A stretch of 64,000 nt of DNA from the NCBI RefSeq assembly GCF_003058195.1, contig NZ_QBUH01000007.1:1-64000 (forward strand). Direction: 5' to 3'. The notes beneath the pieces are model-generated. The model did no database searches. It saw nothing but the letters and a program-made list of their open reading frames with translations, and was not told the origin of the DNA. The number at the start of each line of letters is the position of its first letter. Positions within the stretch are counted from its first letter, which is position 1. The stretch is from Elizabethkingia sp. YR214 (GTDB taxonomy: Bacteria; Bacteroidota; Bacteroidia; Flavobacteriales; Weeksellaceae). This document shows, piece by piece, positions 1 to 10,510 of the stretch. Both the position numbers and the translations under genes were made by a program.

Positions 1-171
1 AGCTAAAAGCAATAAGTAAGCTTTGCAAAAATACTTAAGGAGTGCGCTAAAGGTTATGCCTTTGTGATGTTGAAACTACCGAAAAAGAAGTTAGAAGATA
101 GAGATTAGGAGTTAGAAATAACTAACGACTAAGGACTATCTGACTAAATTCTAAAATATATAACAAACTTT
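1..171. other. 23S-5S rRNA intergenic spacer (left edge of window)
   Basis: This segment lies directly upstream of the 5S rRNA, so it is probably the spacer after a 23S rRNA gene lying outside the window. I could not recognise any 23S 3'-end sequence in it. Positions about 80-165 are low in complexity, with recurring gttagaa, ctaac and attagga words. No ORF or tRNA is visible. Confidence 0.55.
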
Positions 172-280
<109 letters not shown>

Positions 281-287
281 TATTTTT

Positions 288-323
288 GAAAAGCCTTTGC
301 ATAGTAATGCAGAGGCTTTTTCG
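288..323 (+). terminator. rRNA operon terminator
   Basis: An inverted repeat (AAAAGCCTTTGCAT with ATGCAGAGGCTTTTT) with a short loop and a T tract lies just after the 5S rRNA. This is a typical rho-independent terminator for the rRNA operon. Confidence 0.85.
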
Positions 324-772
324 TTTTTAATACCTGTCAATAACTTGTCAATTATTACCCATTATTTATCACCTGTCACTTTTTATTCTTGACGCCAAAC
401 AGCTAATACTGAATACAAAATGAATAGAATAGTTACATAAGTTATATGACTTAAGGTTATAGAGTTATAAAGCTCTTATACCTATAAGCCTTACGAACTT
501 ATGCCCATAATTTATTAGACTATTAAGTTTATAGGGCATATAGGAATACTATAATTTTTTAACTAATTTTGGCACTTTAATCTAATCCTAGCCATACTTT
601 TTGGTTAATCATTTCTTTAGTAATATCTAATTATTGGATATATAAAATCTTTTTTTTTACAATTATTTGTACATATAATTAATATAAATTGGCTTTGATA
701 TTGTAATGTTATAACTTTTTCTTGTTTTAACTGAATTTTAAGTAATGTTAATATTTTATTAATTTTTTTTTA
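324..772. other. Gene-free AT-rich region between rRNA operon and susC
   Basis: About 450 bases hold no credible ORF, tRNA or known RNA. The DNA is very AT-rich. The words acctgtca and aacttgtca recur around 330-380, and cttatacctataagcc (about 475-490) can form a small hairpin, but neither matches a family I recognise. Confidence 0.5.
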
Positions 773-780
773 TATGTTTG
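773..780 (+). promoter_or_regulatory. Candidate -7 element for the first susC
   Basis: TATGTTTG matches the Bacteroidota -7 consensus TAnnTTTG and lies 19 bases before the susC start codon. No clear TTG -33 element is seen at the usual distance, so this is a partial match. Confidence 0.4.
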
Positions 781-799
781 TCTGATTTAAAATAACTGT

Positions 800-3703
800 A
801 TGAAAAAAGTTGTAATTAAACTTGGGCTATTACAAATGCCTTTGCTTCTAGCATCGGTAATGAGTTATGCACAAAAAAAAGATTCTATTAAAACTTCCAG
901 TATTGATGAAGTTGTGGTTACAGCCTATGGAGTGAAAAAGGAAAAGAAAGCTTTGGGCTATTCATTCCAGGATGTTAAAGGCCAGGCTTTAGTAGATGCA
1001 AAGGAAGTTAACGTTACAAACGCTTTGGTAGGTAAAGTAGCGGGTCTTCAGATTATTAAGGGTAATAACGGGCCAGCTTCTTCTTCTAAAATTAATCTTA
1101 GAGGATTTAACTCCTTAAGAGGAGATAACCAGCCACTGATTGTTGTTGATGGTGTTCCAATGAGTAATGCTGCAGGTAATAAAAGTAGAAGCAATTCTCA
1201 GGATAAGAACAATGATATGTGGATTCCCGATATGGATATGGGGAATGGCTTAAGCGATATTAACCCGGAAGACATTGAGAGTATCTCTGTCTTAAAAGGT
1301 GGTGCTGCATCTGCATTATATGGTTCAAGAGCTGGTAACGGTGTTATCTTAATTACAACCAAAACAGGTAAGAAAAAAGGAGGAGTAGGAATTACTTATT
1401 CTACAAGTATGGGCTTTGAAAGTATGTTTATTAAGCCTGATTTGCAAAGCTCTTACGGAAGAGGTACAGATGGTGGTGACTACCCTGCAGGAAGTCAGGA
1501 TACCAGCAGCTGGGGAGCTCCTATAAAAGGCGAGGTTTATGATAACCTTAATAACTTTTTCAAAGTTGGAAGCAATGTTCAACATAGCTTAACTTTTCAG
1601 GAAAATTTAGGGCCGGGAACAAATTTATATACTTCTGCGACATACCTTAATAGTAATAGTCAGATTCCAAATTCTAAATATGAAAGATGGAATTTCATGG
1701 CTAAAGTAAGTTCAGTCTTCGGTGAAAATAAAAGATGGACTTCAGATTTTAAGTTCCAATACATTAGTGCAAGAGCTAATAACAGACCGATAAGTGGTAT
1801 GGCTGATGGTGGTAACCTATATCCTGATATACTTTTAATGCCAAGAAATATTGATATCAGAAGCTACAGAGATGGTCAGATGGAGAATGGTGTAAATTCC
1901 AGATGGATTACTTCGAATGGAGTTAACCCTTATTGGTCAGCATATAACAGACTGAATGAAGATAAAAAAGACCGTTTCATCATGAGTGGTTATTTAAAAT
2001 ATCAGTTTAATGATTGGTTAAGTGCTGATGTAAGAGTAGGAACTGACTTCTATTCTCTAAATGCAGAATCAAAGACATGGGCAGGATCTAAGATGAATAA
2101 TTCTTATAATGTAAGTCAGGAGAAATTCTATGAGAATAATTATATAGCAAGCTTAACAGCTAAGAAAGATAATATTGTTGGAAAATGGGGTGCTAGCTTA
2201 TCTGTTTATGGGCAAATGATGGAAACCAAAACAGATGCTACTTACCTTTCAGCTCCTAAATTAGCGATGCCAAATTACTTTGACATTAATAATGCTGAGG
2301 GGAATCCGTCTATTAATCCTGTCAAATTAAATAAAAAAATTAACTCTGTATTTGCTGCAGCCGAAATTAACTATGATGGTTACTGGTTTATCAATGCAAC
2401 AGCTAGAAATGACTGGTCATCGACACTTACTGTTGAAAACAGATCTTATTTTTATCCATCTATCAGTACTTCATTAGTAGTAACAGATATGATTAATAAG
2501 TTAGGCGGAGGCAAATCAAAGATTCTTTCATTCGCAAAAGTAAGAGCTTCTTATGCTGTTACAGGTAATTCTTTGGAAGCTTATGAACTATATAATACCT
2601 ATGTTGTAGGTAGAGACCCTTATGGTAATGTTATTACAAGTAGAAAGAAAACATTATATGATCCTAATCTGAAAAATGAATTATTAAAAACATTTGAGGT
2701 TGGTGCAGATATTAAGCTTTTTAACAGAGTTTCAATTGACTTTAGTTACTATAATACAAGATCAGAAAATCAACTGATTAATTTACCGATGAATCCTTTA
2801 TCAGGATATGACTCCAGAAAAATTAATGCAGGAGAGATTCAAAATAAAGGTTTTGAGATTATGGTAAATTCTGACATTATTAACAATGGAAGTTTCGTTT
2901 GGAACCTAAATGCTAATTATTCACAGAACAAGAACACGGTTAATGCATTGTATGAGGATCTGACTATGTATAAATTGGGAGGATTTGACAATGTATTAAT
3001 CAATGCTCAAGTTGGAGCAAGATATGGTGCTATCTTTGGATCTAAGTTTAAGAGAGTAAATGATCCTAATAGTCAATACAATGGTAAAATGATTTTAGAT
3101 GGAAACGGGCTACCATTGGCAGAAGAAGGAATGTTTTATTTAGGAGATCAGACGCCAAGAGCTCTGGTTGGATTAACGAACAGTTTCTCGTATAAAAACT
3201 TTGGGTTATCATTCCAGATAGATGGTAGATTTGGTGGGAAGTTCTTCTCTGGAACTCAGGCTGCATTACAAAGATCAGGATTAGCTGAAATTACAGCTCC
3301 AGGAGGCAAAAGAGATAATTTTGTTGTAGATGGTGTTGTAGCAGATGGTAGTGGTTATAAAACAAATACTACAGAAACTACACAACAGAGATATTGGAAT
3401 GCTGTAGGTTCTCTTAGTTCTCCTAATTTTGGTGTTACAGAACAGAATATTTATGATGCGACCAATGTACGTCTGAGAAATGTACAGATTTCGTATAATT
3501 TTCCAAAATCTATGTTTGAAAATTCTGTAATTAAGAGCGCAAAAGTTTCTGTTTCTGCAAACAATGTATGGATGATTTATAGCAAAGCTAAAGGTGTAGA
3601 CCCAGAATCTGTTTTTGCACTAAGCTCTAATGCAGTTGGTTTTGAAAACTTTGCATTGCCTACGAGTAGATCTTATTTCTTTAACCTAACACTAGGCTTC
3701 TAA
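800..3703 (+). CDS. SusC/RagA-family TonB-linked outer membrane receptor
   Basis: This 967-residue outer membrane receptor is expected to import oligosaccharides or another large nutrient with its SusD partner, using TonB energy. A signal peptide covers residues 1-25 (cleavage after SYAQ). A TonB-box-like stretch, DEVVVTAYG, lies at about 36-44. The plug follows, with the SusC signatures LIVVDGVP (113-120) and SVLKGGAASALYGSRAGNG (about 160-180). The rest is beta barrel, ending in the aromatic F that the BAM machinery recognises. The N-terminal carboxypeptidase-regulatory domain common in Bacteroides SusC proteins is absent. The gene is followed after 18 bases by a SusD gene. The substrate is unknown because no degradative enzyme lies nearby. 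Confidence 0.93.
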   Translation: MKKVVIKLGLLQMPLLLASVMSYAQKKDSIKTSSIDEVVVTAYGVKKEKKALGYSFQDVKGQALVDAKEVNVTNALVGKVAGLQIIKGNNGPASSSKINLRGFNSLRGDNQPLIVVDGVPMSNAAGNKSRSNSQDKNNDMWIPDMDMGNGLSDINPEDIESISVLKGGAASALYGSRAGNGVILITTKTGKKKGGVGITYSTSMGFESMFIKPDLQSSYGRGTDGGDYPAGSQDTSSWGAPIKGEVYDNLNNFFKVGSNVQHSLTFQENLGPGTNLYTSATYLNSNSQIPNSKYERWNFMAKVSSVFGENKRWTSDFKFQYISARANNRPISGMADGGNLYPDILLMPRNIDIRSYRDGQMENGVNSRWITSNGVNPYWSAYNRLNEDKKDRFIMSGYLKYQFNDWLSADVRVGTDFYSLNAESKTWAGSKMNNSYNVSQEKFYENNYIASLTAKKDNIVGKWGASLSVYGQMMETKTDATYLSAPKLAMPNYFDINNAEGNPSINPVKLNKKINSVFAAAEINYDGYWFINATARNDWSSTLTVENRSYFYPSISTSLVVTDMINKLGGGKSKILSFAKVRASYAVTGNSLEAYELYNTYVVGRDPYGNVITSRKKTLYDPNLKNELLKTFEVGADIKLFNRVSIDFSYYNTRSENQLINLPMNPLSGYDSRKINAGEIQNKGFEIMVNSDIINNGSFVWNLNANYSQNKNTVNALYEDLTMYKLGGFDNVLINAQVGARYGAIFGSKFKRVNDPNSQYNGKMILDGNGLPLAEEGMFYLGDQTPRALVGLTNSFSYKNFGLSFQIDGRFGGKFFSGTQAALQRSGLAEITAPGGKRDNFVVDGVVADGSGYKTNTTETTQQRYWNAVGSLSSPNFGVTEQNIYDATNVRLRNVQISYNFPKSMFENSVIKSAKVSVSANNVWMIYSKAKGVDPESVFALSSNAVGFENFALPTSRSYFFNLTLGF

Positions 3704-3721
3704 TTCTTTATTACAATAAAA

Positions 3722-5617
3722 ATGAAAAAATATATATTACCCTCAATCATTGCATCAGCATTGTTTTTAACAAACTGTAGTGATTTTGATAAGATTAATG
3801 TAGATCCTTATTCTCCGGATGCAAATCAGGTACAGCCTGAATTCTTTCTTCATAATTCAATTTTGGGAGCACAACAAGACCCGAATATTGCTGAAAGAGC
3901 TTTTGTACTTATATGGAAAACAGCAGCAAGACAACACTTTACTACTGGTATTGCTGGAGGTACAGATAATGATGATTGGTCATCTGAATACTGGAGATAT
4001 GTTTCAGAATGGTTGAATAATGCTAATACTGCGATTCAGGTTGGAAATGAAAAAGCAGCAAAGGGTATTGCGGCACCATATAATGATAATTTGATTCAGG
4101 TAGCAAGGATATGGAGAGCTTATTTGATGAGTGAAATGTCTGATATTTATGGAGCAGTACCTATTGAAGCATTCCAGTCAAAAAATCCTGAGTTTAATTC
4201 GCAAAAGGATGCCTATTATTTTATGTTGGCTGAATTAAAAGATGCTGCTGCAAAAATTGATGCAAATAAACCTAAACCGGACGAGAAATTTGATTTGGCA
4301 TATAAATATGACTGGAATAAATGGATCAGATATGCAAATTCCATGAGAATGAGATTGGCAATGCGTATGTCTGAAGTAGATCCTGCAAAGGCAAAATCAG
4401 AATTTGAGGCGGCTGTTGCTACCAATATGTATATCATTAGTAGTGATCAGAATTTTAAAGTGGCTGAAAATAATGGTTGGAATCCTTTAGCTGGTGTTAT
4501 GTCCAGAGAATGGAATTCTCAGTTGTTGTCTGCTACACTTAATAATATGTATGTTGGATTAGGAGGTATAAAATCTGCAGACCAGTTGGGAGCAGATAAA
4601 CAGAATGCTATTAAAGATGAAGATTATATTGGTGTAAAGTATGATCAGCAGTTCTCATCTAAAACCAATGATCCTTCAGCTGGTTACTGGATGGATGGTT
4701 TACCAAATAAAATAGATCCAAGAGCTTATAAAACATTCTTTATTCCGGGAGATTTTAATAGTCCTAACTATTCTTTATATCCTACTTATACCAATGACGC
4801 AAAAACTAATTTTGGAGAATTAACATTTGCTGATGGAACCAAGAAAACAATTAGTACAGTGAATACTTGGAATGCATTTGCAATTGGAGATTGGGGAGTA
4901 AAGGGACAAAGGAATGGTCTTAGAGGTTTAGTAGGAAGATCTCCTGGCCTAGGTAGTCAGTATAGAAAAAGCGCTAATTCAAGAATTTTCTTTGCAAGTT
5001 GGGAGTCTTATTTCTTAATTGCAGAGGCAGCGTTAAAAGGCTGGGCAACACCAATGTCAGACGAGGCAGCATATAATAAAGGTATTCAGGATAGCTTTAC
5101 TTATAATGAAGTTTCTGGATTCTATGGACAATATATAGCCTCCACAGAATACAACAGAGATGGTACTTCTGTTAGCTATAGTCATACAACCGAACCAGGG
5201 TCTACTCATACGATGAAGTATATGGATCCGAATACCAATACATTGGTATCCGTGAATGTTAATTATCCGGTAAATACAATTTATAAAAACGGAGCATTTA
5301 AGAATGATAAGCTAACCAAAATTATCACTCAGAAGTATCTGGCTAATATGCCATGGTTACCGCTTGAATCTTGGAGTGATCAGAGAAGATTAGGATTGCC
5401 TTTCTTTGAAAATCCCGCGATTGAGAATCCATTACCAAACTTACCAGCATTAAACTCAGGAAACTATATGACAAATCAGGTTAATTTCTTCCCTCAGCGA
5501 TTGAAATACCCTAGTGCATTTAGAAATTCTGACCCTAAAGGATATACACATGCAACATCTCTTTTAGGTGGAACTGATAATGTATTCACCCCTATGTGGT
5601 GGGCCAAAAAGCAGTAA
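3722..5617 (+). CDS. SusD/RagB-like nutrient-binding outer membrane lipoprotein (SusD-like_2 type)
   Basis: This is the surface ligand-binding lipoprotein expected to cap the SusC barrel encoded just upstream. A lipoprotein signal ends in the lipobox LTNC with Cys19. The mature start (SDFDKINVDPYSPDANQVQPEFFL) is typical of the SusD-like_2 group, as are the helical TPR-like half and the LPLESWSDQRRLGLPFFENP segment near the C terminus. At 631 residues it is somewhat long for the family. It forms a two-gene operon with the SusC gene and ends at a strong terminator. The ligand cannot be read from the sequence. Confidence 0.9.
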   Translation: MKKYILPSIIASALFLTNCSDFDKINVDPYSPDANQVQPEFFLHNSILGAQQDPNIAERAFVLIWKTAARQHFTTGIAGGTDNDDWSSEYWRYVSEWLNNANTAIQVGNEKAAKGIAAPYNDNLIQVARIWRAYLMSEMSDIYGAVPIEAFQSKNPEFNSQKDAYYFMLAELKDAAAKIDANKPKPDEKFDLAYKYDWNKWIRYANSMRMRLAMRMSEVDPAKAKSEFEAAVATNMYIISSDQNFKVAENNGWNPLAGVMSREWNSQLLSATLNNMYVGLGGIKSADQLGADKQNAIKDEDYIGVKYDQQFSSKTNDPSAGYWMDGLPNKIDPRAYKTFFIPGDFNSPNYSLYPTYTNDAKTNFGELTFADGTKKTISTVNTWNAFAIGDWGVKGQRNGLRGLVGRSPGLGSQYRKSANSRIFFASWESYFLIAEAALKGWATPMSDEAAYNKGIQDSFTYNEVSGFYGQYIASTEYNRDGTSVSYSHTTEPGSTHTMKYMDPNTNTLVSVNVNYPVNTIYKNGAFKNDKLTKIITQKYLANMPWLPLESWSDQRRLGLPFFENPAIENPLPNLPALNSGNYMTNQVNFFPQRLKYPSAFRNSDPKGYTHATSLLGGTDNVFTPMWWAKKQ

Positions 5618-5635
5618 TTTCATATTACTAATAAT

Positions 5636-5670
5636 AAAAAACGACCTGATATCAGGTCGTTTTTTTTATT
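5636..5670. terminator. Bidirectional terminator between two convergent SusC/SusD operons
   Basis: A perfect 20-base palindrome, acgacctgatatcaggtcgt at 5641-5660, is flanked by A and T tracts. It can terminate the rightward operon and also the leftward SusD gene that ends at 5697. Confidence 0.9.
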
Positions 5671-5696
5671 TGTCTAAGTTTGTATTGCAAGACTAC

Positions 5697-7340
5697 TTAT
5701 TTCTTATCCCACCAGATACGTCCTTGAATATCATTCTCACTAGCTCCAAAATCAGGATCTTGTTTCATTTGATCAAGAGCTGATTGTTGATTTTGGAAGT
5801 TTAGGTTGTCTCTTGACGGAGTAGGGAGTACAATTCTTCTAGGCATTGTTAATGGAATACCACCATCACGAGAAAGTGTTTCTAGTTTAAGCGCTGTAGA
5901 AGTGTTTGGTAACCCTGTTCTTTTAATAAGTGCCCAAATCTCATTAGGTTGTTTGAAGTAATTTAAATATTCCTGAATAATAATCTGTTCAAGAGCTTTT
6001 GATGCATCAAACTTTATTTGGGAAGCATTGATATAGGCAGTAATTTCTGAATCTGTAGTTGGAACATATTTATCTACTGCGGCCTCTTTAGCAATATTAT
6101 TATATGTTTGAATGGATGCTTTAATTCCTTGTTCATATAATGACTGAGCATTACCAGCAATAATACCTCTTTGTACCAATTCGGCTTTCAACAAAGAGTA
6201 ATCAGCAAAAGTCAGGATAGGAAATATAGCATTCCCTGTACCTGTTCTGTATTCCGGCTGCCAAATTCTGTATTGTAACTTTGATATTGTATCATAATTT
6301 ACACCATCTAATAATCTTCTTGCAGAAGTGTAATAACGACTCTTATTAACACTAACCATATCTGGACTGGTAGGGCCTCCTACAAATCTTTGAGATTCGG
6401 TAGCAGCCTTCATTTTACCGGCAGCAACAAGCTTATTAATATTTTCTTGAGAATAATCATTTTGTTGAAAAAATATTGGCCTTCTTGGATCACTATTAGC
6501 ATTCATGAAGTCTACCATAGGCTTTGGAGCAGACATACCTTCGGGGTTAAAATTACCATGTTCCGTAAATCTTTTAGAACGCAGAGAGAAATCCTCATCA
6601 GTACTGTTAATTTGCTCTCTCGATAATACCTGAGAAGCAATAGTAGTAAGCTTAGCCGGATTTCTTTTCATTAACCTTGAGGCAATTTTTAGCCTTAATG
6701 AATTGGCAACCTTTTTCCATTTTGTTATGTTACCATCAAAAAACAAATCTTTATTTCCAGGTTTTACTTGTATGGATTGATCAGCTCCTTCTATGGAAGT
6801 GTATACATCGTTTAGTTGCTTATCAAAAATATCATATAACTGTTCCTGGGTTTCATATTTGGGAGTTAAGGTACCTCCATAACGAGCCTGAAATGCTTCT
6901 GTATATGCCATGCTTCCATTCACATCTGTCACATACCATGCATAATAAACTTTTAGGATGGTAGCAATACTTTTAATGTTAACATATTTAGCTTGCTGGG
7001 CAGCTGGCATTAATTCTATTTGGTGAAGAATATCTGTTAATAATCCTCCATGATCTCCATAAAATACATCCTTTCTTTGATTCATGTTTGAGCCATCATC
7101 CATAAACTCAGAAACATTACCAGTGACAGGAACTAAAGTTTGAGTCCACGGCATAATCCTACGATAAAAGTCATAATAATATTCATAACTGGCATCGTAT
7201 CCTTTTTTAATGGCCAATGGTAAGAGCTCCTCGGGAGTAGCAGTTACTTTGTCCAGTGGATTTGTATTTATTTCAGCATAATCACTTGTACAAGAATTGA
7301 ATAAATAAAGTGATATAACTAATATTAATATCTTTTTCAT
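5697..7340 (-). CDS. SusD-like_2 family outer membrane lipoprotein
   Basis: This 547-residue SusD-type surface lipoprotein should pair with the SusC protein encoded 26 bases upstream on the same strand. The lipobox is FNSC with Cys17, followed by the family-typical YAEINTNPLDKVTATPEELLPLAIKKG. The C-terminal region contains QEYLNYFKQPNEIWALIKRTGLP and a final WWDKK, both common in SusD-like_2 proteins. It is clearly diverged from the 631-residue SusD in the neighbouring operon, so the two operons are not a recent duplication. Ligand unknown. Confidence 0.9.
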   Translation of the reverse strand: MKKILILVISLYLFNSCTSDYAEINTNPLDKVTATPEELLPLAIKKGYDASYEYYYDFYRRIMPWTQTLVPVTGNVSEFMDDGSNMNQRKDVFYGDHGGLLTDILHQIELMPAAQQAKYVNIKSIATILKVYYAWYVTDVNGSMAYTEAFQARYGGTLTPKYETQEQLYDIFDKQLNDVYTSIEGADQSIQVKPGNKDLFFDGNITKWKKVANSLRLKIASRLMKRNPAKLTTIASQVLSREQINSTDEDFSLRSKRFTEHGNFNPEGMSAPKPMVDFMNANSDPRRPIFFQQNDYSQENINKLVAAGKMKAATESQRFVGGPTSPDMVSVNKSRYYTSARRLLDGVNYDTISKLQYRIWQPEYRTGTGNAIFPILTFADYSLLKAELVQRGIIAGNAQSLYEQGIKASIQTYNNIAKEAAVDKYVPTTDSEITAYINASQIKFDASKALEQIIIQEYLNYFKQPNEIWALIKRTGLPNTSTALKLETLSRDGGIPLTMPRRIVLPTPSRDNLNFQNQQSALDQMKQDPDFGASENDIQGRIWWDKK

Positions 7341-7366
7341 TTTTGAAATTTTAAGTTAAATAGTTT

Positions 7367-10300
7367 TTAGAAAGAAAAATCTAAATTAAATCCTATGTAT
7401 CTTGACATTGGAGAACCTCCATATTCTGCAAAGTTTCCTGCTTTGTTAGAATATCTTCCTTCAGGGTTAATACCATCCGGAAGTTTATTATAGATATAAG
7501 CCAGGTTTCTTCCTATAATTGAAGCATTTAATGTATTCAAACCAAGTGGTCTGATCATATCAGGTTTGAATGAATAAGTTAGTCTTACTTCACGTAGTGC
7601 TACCCAGGTATTCTCGAAAATAGCATTTTCACGAATTCCATTTCCCCAAGATGCTAAGTTTCTGTAGTATAAATCTGTTCGAACAGGATCTACCCATCCT
7701 TTTTCATATACTTCTTTATAAGTCATTCCGCTTACATCCCTTGTAGTTCCTGTCTTATCATTAATTTTGGTGTTTTGACCATACACTCCGTCCGGGATCA
7801 TTCCATACTGAGTGATACCATTAGCATCTGTATATTTGATTCCTCCTCTGGCTTCATCTCTGTATTGTAGTGTAGATGGTAAATTACCAAATTGAACACC
7901 ATAGTTATAGGTTGCAGAAAGAATATCTCCTCCAACTCTTGCATCAATCAATACACTTAAAGATAAATTTTTGTATCTGAAACTATTTCTAAAACTGGTT
8001 AAGAAATCCGGAGTTAGATTACCTACAGTTACATAGCCTTGGTTTTGATAAGAATTTGAACGTAGATAGTAACCTGAAGGTTTTAATACTTTCATCCCAT
8101 TTCTTGGATCATCAATTTTATTACCATTGGCATCCAAAGCTTGATATCTGGCATAGGCATAATTTGTTTGTATTTGCCCATATTGTTGCCCCGGGATAGC
8201 TACACTTTTTACATCTCTACCCATTCCCCAATCTAATACGTATTCATTCACCCCAGGATATAAATCAATAAGCTTATCTTTATTTTTTGAGAATGTAAGA
8301 GTTGTATCCCATCTAAAGTTATTAGATTTAATAGGAACAGCATTTACGATAACTTCAATACCTTGGTTTTGTAGATTTCCGGCATTAATTTGCTGTGAGC
8401 TTACACCAGATTCCTGAGGTAAGGATAAGGTTAGTAATTGATTTGTAGTATTGGTTTTATAAAAGGAGACATCAAAGTCTAACCTGTTATTTAAAAATGC
8501 CATATTCAATCCAAGTTCGATTGATCTTGTTAATTCATTTTTTAAATTAGCATTAGCAAGAGCATTACTATTGAATCCCACTAGTGGAATACGGGGTCCG
8601 TTTGGAGAGTTATATGCTGATGGGTCTGGCCTATAATAGAATCCTGAACTGGTATTATACGGTGAAGTATCTCTACCTACCCAAGATAAACTACCTCTTA
8701 AACTACCAAAACTAATCCATTCAGGTAACTTGAATGAATTGGAAAAGCTCCAGTTTCCTACAAAAGATGGGTAGAAATAACTTATTTTCCCATGTCCATC
8801 GGGATAAGCTAGTGTCGATGACCAGTCATTACGCCCTGTGATATCTACAAAAAGTTGATTTTTCCAGGCAAAGTTAGCAAATGCATAAATAGATTGAATT
8901 CTTTTTGGAGACTGCTCATTATCAGTATAAGAAACTTCATTACCAGCAGGATCTACAGAATTTTGAATTAAGAATAATCTAGGAGTATTTAGACCTCCAT
9001 TTGTCCATTGTCTTGTGGATTTATATCTGGATCTAAAATCTTCTCCCCCTAATGAAGCATTTAATGTAAGATTTTCAGTAAGCTTAAAATTACCATTGAA
9101 TAAAAACTTAACATTATATTGTTCTTTTGTACCTTCTAAAATGCTATACCCTCCACCAGCAAATCCAGGGTTGTCACCCAATATCTTGGACTCATTGACG
9201 AAGTTGTAATTGTTGAAATTACCACTAACAGTTAAGTTTAACCAATCTGTTAATTGTGATTTTAATTCTAACCGTCCAATGTAGTTATTTTCTTTTTGAG
9301 TTCTCGTATTTTGAAAGAGATTGAAATATTTGCTCGCCATATCGTAAGGGTCAGCTCCATCTCTTTTTATTCCTCCATTTATCGGATCCAAATAATTATC
9401 TCTCCAATAAGCAGCATCAAAACTACGAGGAACCCCATATATATAACTAAATAATGGACTGTCATTACCTCCTTGTGGAACTGGGTTCTGGCCAAAAGAT
9501 CTATTGTAGTTTAAGCTGGCATCTACTTGTAAATATTTGCTGAATTCATGAGTAGCACGTAGGTAATATGCATTTCTGGTGAATTTGTTACGTGGTAGAA
9601 TACCATCCGCCTCTTGATTGGTATAACTTAGAAGGAATGTTGATTTGTCATTTCCACCTGAAAGTTCTACTGAGTTCTTCCGATCAAATCCTACCTGATA
9701 GATATTTTTGTAATTATCTGGTTGAGGGTTCCACATCACTGTTCGCCCATCAACATCTCTTACAGGTTTACCATCATATTTAGGTCCATAGCTGTAAAAA
9801 AAAGTATTTGGATCAATAAAACGTTGTCCATTGCTATCCGTTTGGAATTCAGATCCTACGCCTGCTCCATATTCATTTTGAAATTTTGGTCCGGCATAGA
9901 CATGTTGGGTTGTTAAGGAAGAATTGATTTTAACACCAATACCATTTCTACCTTTTCCTTTTTTAGTGGTAATAACAATTACTCCGTTAGCAGCACGAGA
10001 TCCATAAAGAGCAGAAGCTGCTGCACCTCTCAATACAGAAACTGATTCGAAAACATCAGAGTTCAGATTTTTCATTTCATTTCCAAAATCATAACCAGAT
10101 CCCCATTCATCAGCTCCCGTAACACTGTTATCGATAATAACACCATCGACTACAATTAAGGGCTGATTATTTTTTCCTAATGAAGTATTTCCACGTATTT
10201 GAATTCTCGCACTAGATTGTGGGCCACCAGCACCGGCAATAATCTCTACACCAGGTAACTTACCCTGAAGTGCTTCCATTGGATTAACTACACCAGCCTG

Positions 10301-10510
10301 TGTAATATCTTTACTATCAACTTTGGTGATAGCATAACCTAACTTTCTTTGTTCTCTTTTGATTCCGAGAGCTGTTACAACAACCTCCTGAATCTCCTTT
10401 GTTTTAGATGAATCTTTCTTTACTTTCTGAGCTTCTACATGACCAGTAGTTCCCAGCAAAAAACAAAAAACACCTATTGAAAAAGGAATTTTCACATTTA
10501 ATTGCTTCAT
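7367..10510 (-). CDS. SusC/RagA-family TonB-linked outer membrane receptor
   Basis: This 1047-residue receptor forms an operon with the SusD-like gene downstream of it. The signal peptide ends near residue 28 (GHVEAQ). A TonB-box-like EVVVTALGIKREQR lies at about 42-55. The plug carries LIVVDGVIIDNS and SVLRGAAASALYGSRAANG. The barrel ends in a terminal F. As in the other two SusC proteins here, the mature protein starts almost directly at the TonB box, with no carboxypeptidase-regulatory domain. No glycosidase, sulfatase, peptidase or regulator adjoins this operon, so its substrate is open. Confidence 0.93.
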   Translation of the reverse strand: MKQLNVKIPFSIGVFCFLLGTTGHVEAQKVKKDSSKTKEIQEVVVTALGIKREQRKLGYAITKVDSKDITQAGVVNPMEALQGKLPGVEIIAGAGGPQSSARIQIRGNTSLGKNNQPLIVVDGVIIDNSVTGADEWGSGYDFGNEMKNLNSDVFESVSVLRGAAASALYGSRAANGVIVITTKKGKGRNGIGVKINSSLTTQHVYAGPKFQNEYGAGVGSEFQTDSNGQRFIDPNTFFYSYGPKYDGKPVRDVDGRTVMWNPQPDNYKNIYQVGFDRKNSVELSGGNDKSTFLLSYTNQEADGILPRNKFTRNAYYLRATHEFSKYLQVDASLNYNRSFGQNPVPQGGNDSPLFSYIYGVPRSFDAAYWRDNYLDPINGGIKRDGADPYDMASKYFNLFQNTRTQKENNYIGRLELKSQLTDWLNLTVSGNFNNYNFVNESKILGDNPGFAGGGYSILEGTKEQYNVKFLFNGNFKLTENLTLNASLGGEDFRSRYKSTRQWTNGGLNTPRLFLIQNSVDPAGNEVSYTDNEQSPKRIQSIYAFANFAWKNQLFVDITGRNDWSSTLAYPDGHGKISYFYPSFVGNWSFSNSFKLPEWISFGSLRGSLSWVGRDTSPYNTSSGFYYRPDPSAYNSPNGPRIPLVGFNSNALANANLKNELTRSIELGLNMAFLNNRLDFDVSFYKTNTTNQLLTLSLPQESGVSSQQINAGNLQNQGIEVIVNAVPIKSNNFRWDTTLTFSKNKDKLIDLYPGVNEYVLDWGMGRDVKSVAIPGQQYGQIQTNYAYARYQALDANGNKIDDPRNGMKVLKPSGYYLRSNSYQNQGYVTVGNLTPDFLTSFRNSFRYKNLSLSVLIDARVGGDILSATYNYGVQFGNLPSTLQYRDEARGGIKYTDANGITQYGMIPDGVYGQNTKINDKTGTTRDVSGMTYKEVYEKGWVDPVRTDLYYRNLASWGNGIRENAIFENTWVALREVRLTYSFKPDMIRPLGLNTLNASIIGRNLAYIYNKLPDGINPEGRYSNKAGNFAEYGGSPMSRYIGFNLDFSF

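Noticed and set aside
1-171. 3' end of 23S rRNA
   Set aside because: I could not match any conserved 23S 3'-terminal sequence here, so I called it spacer only.
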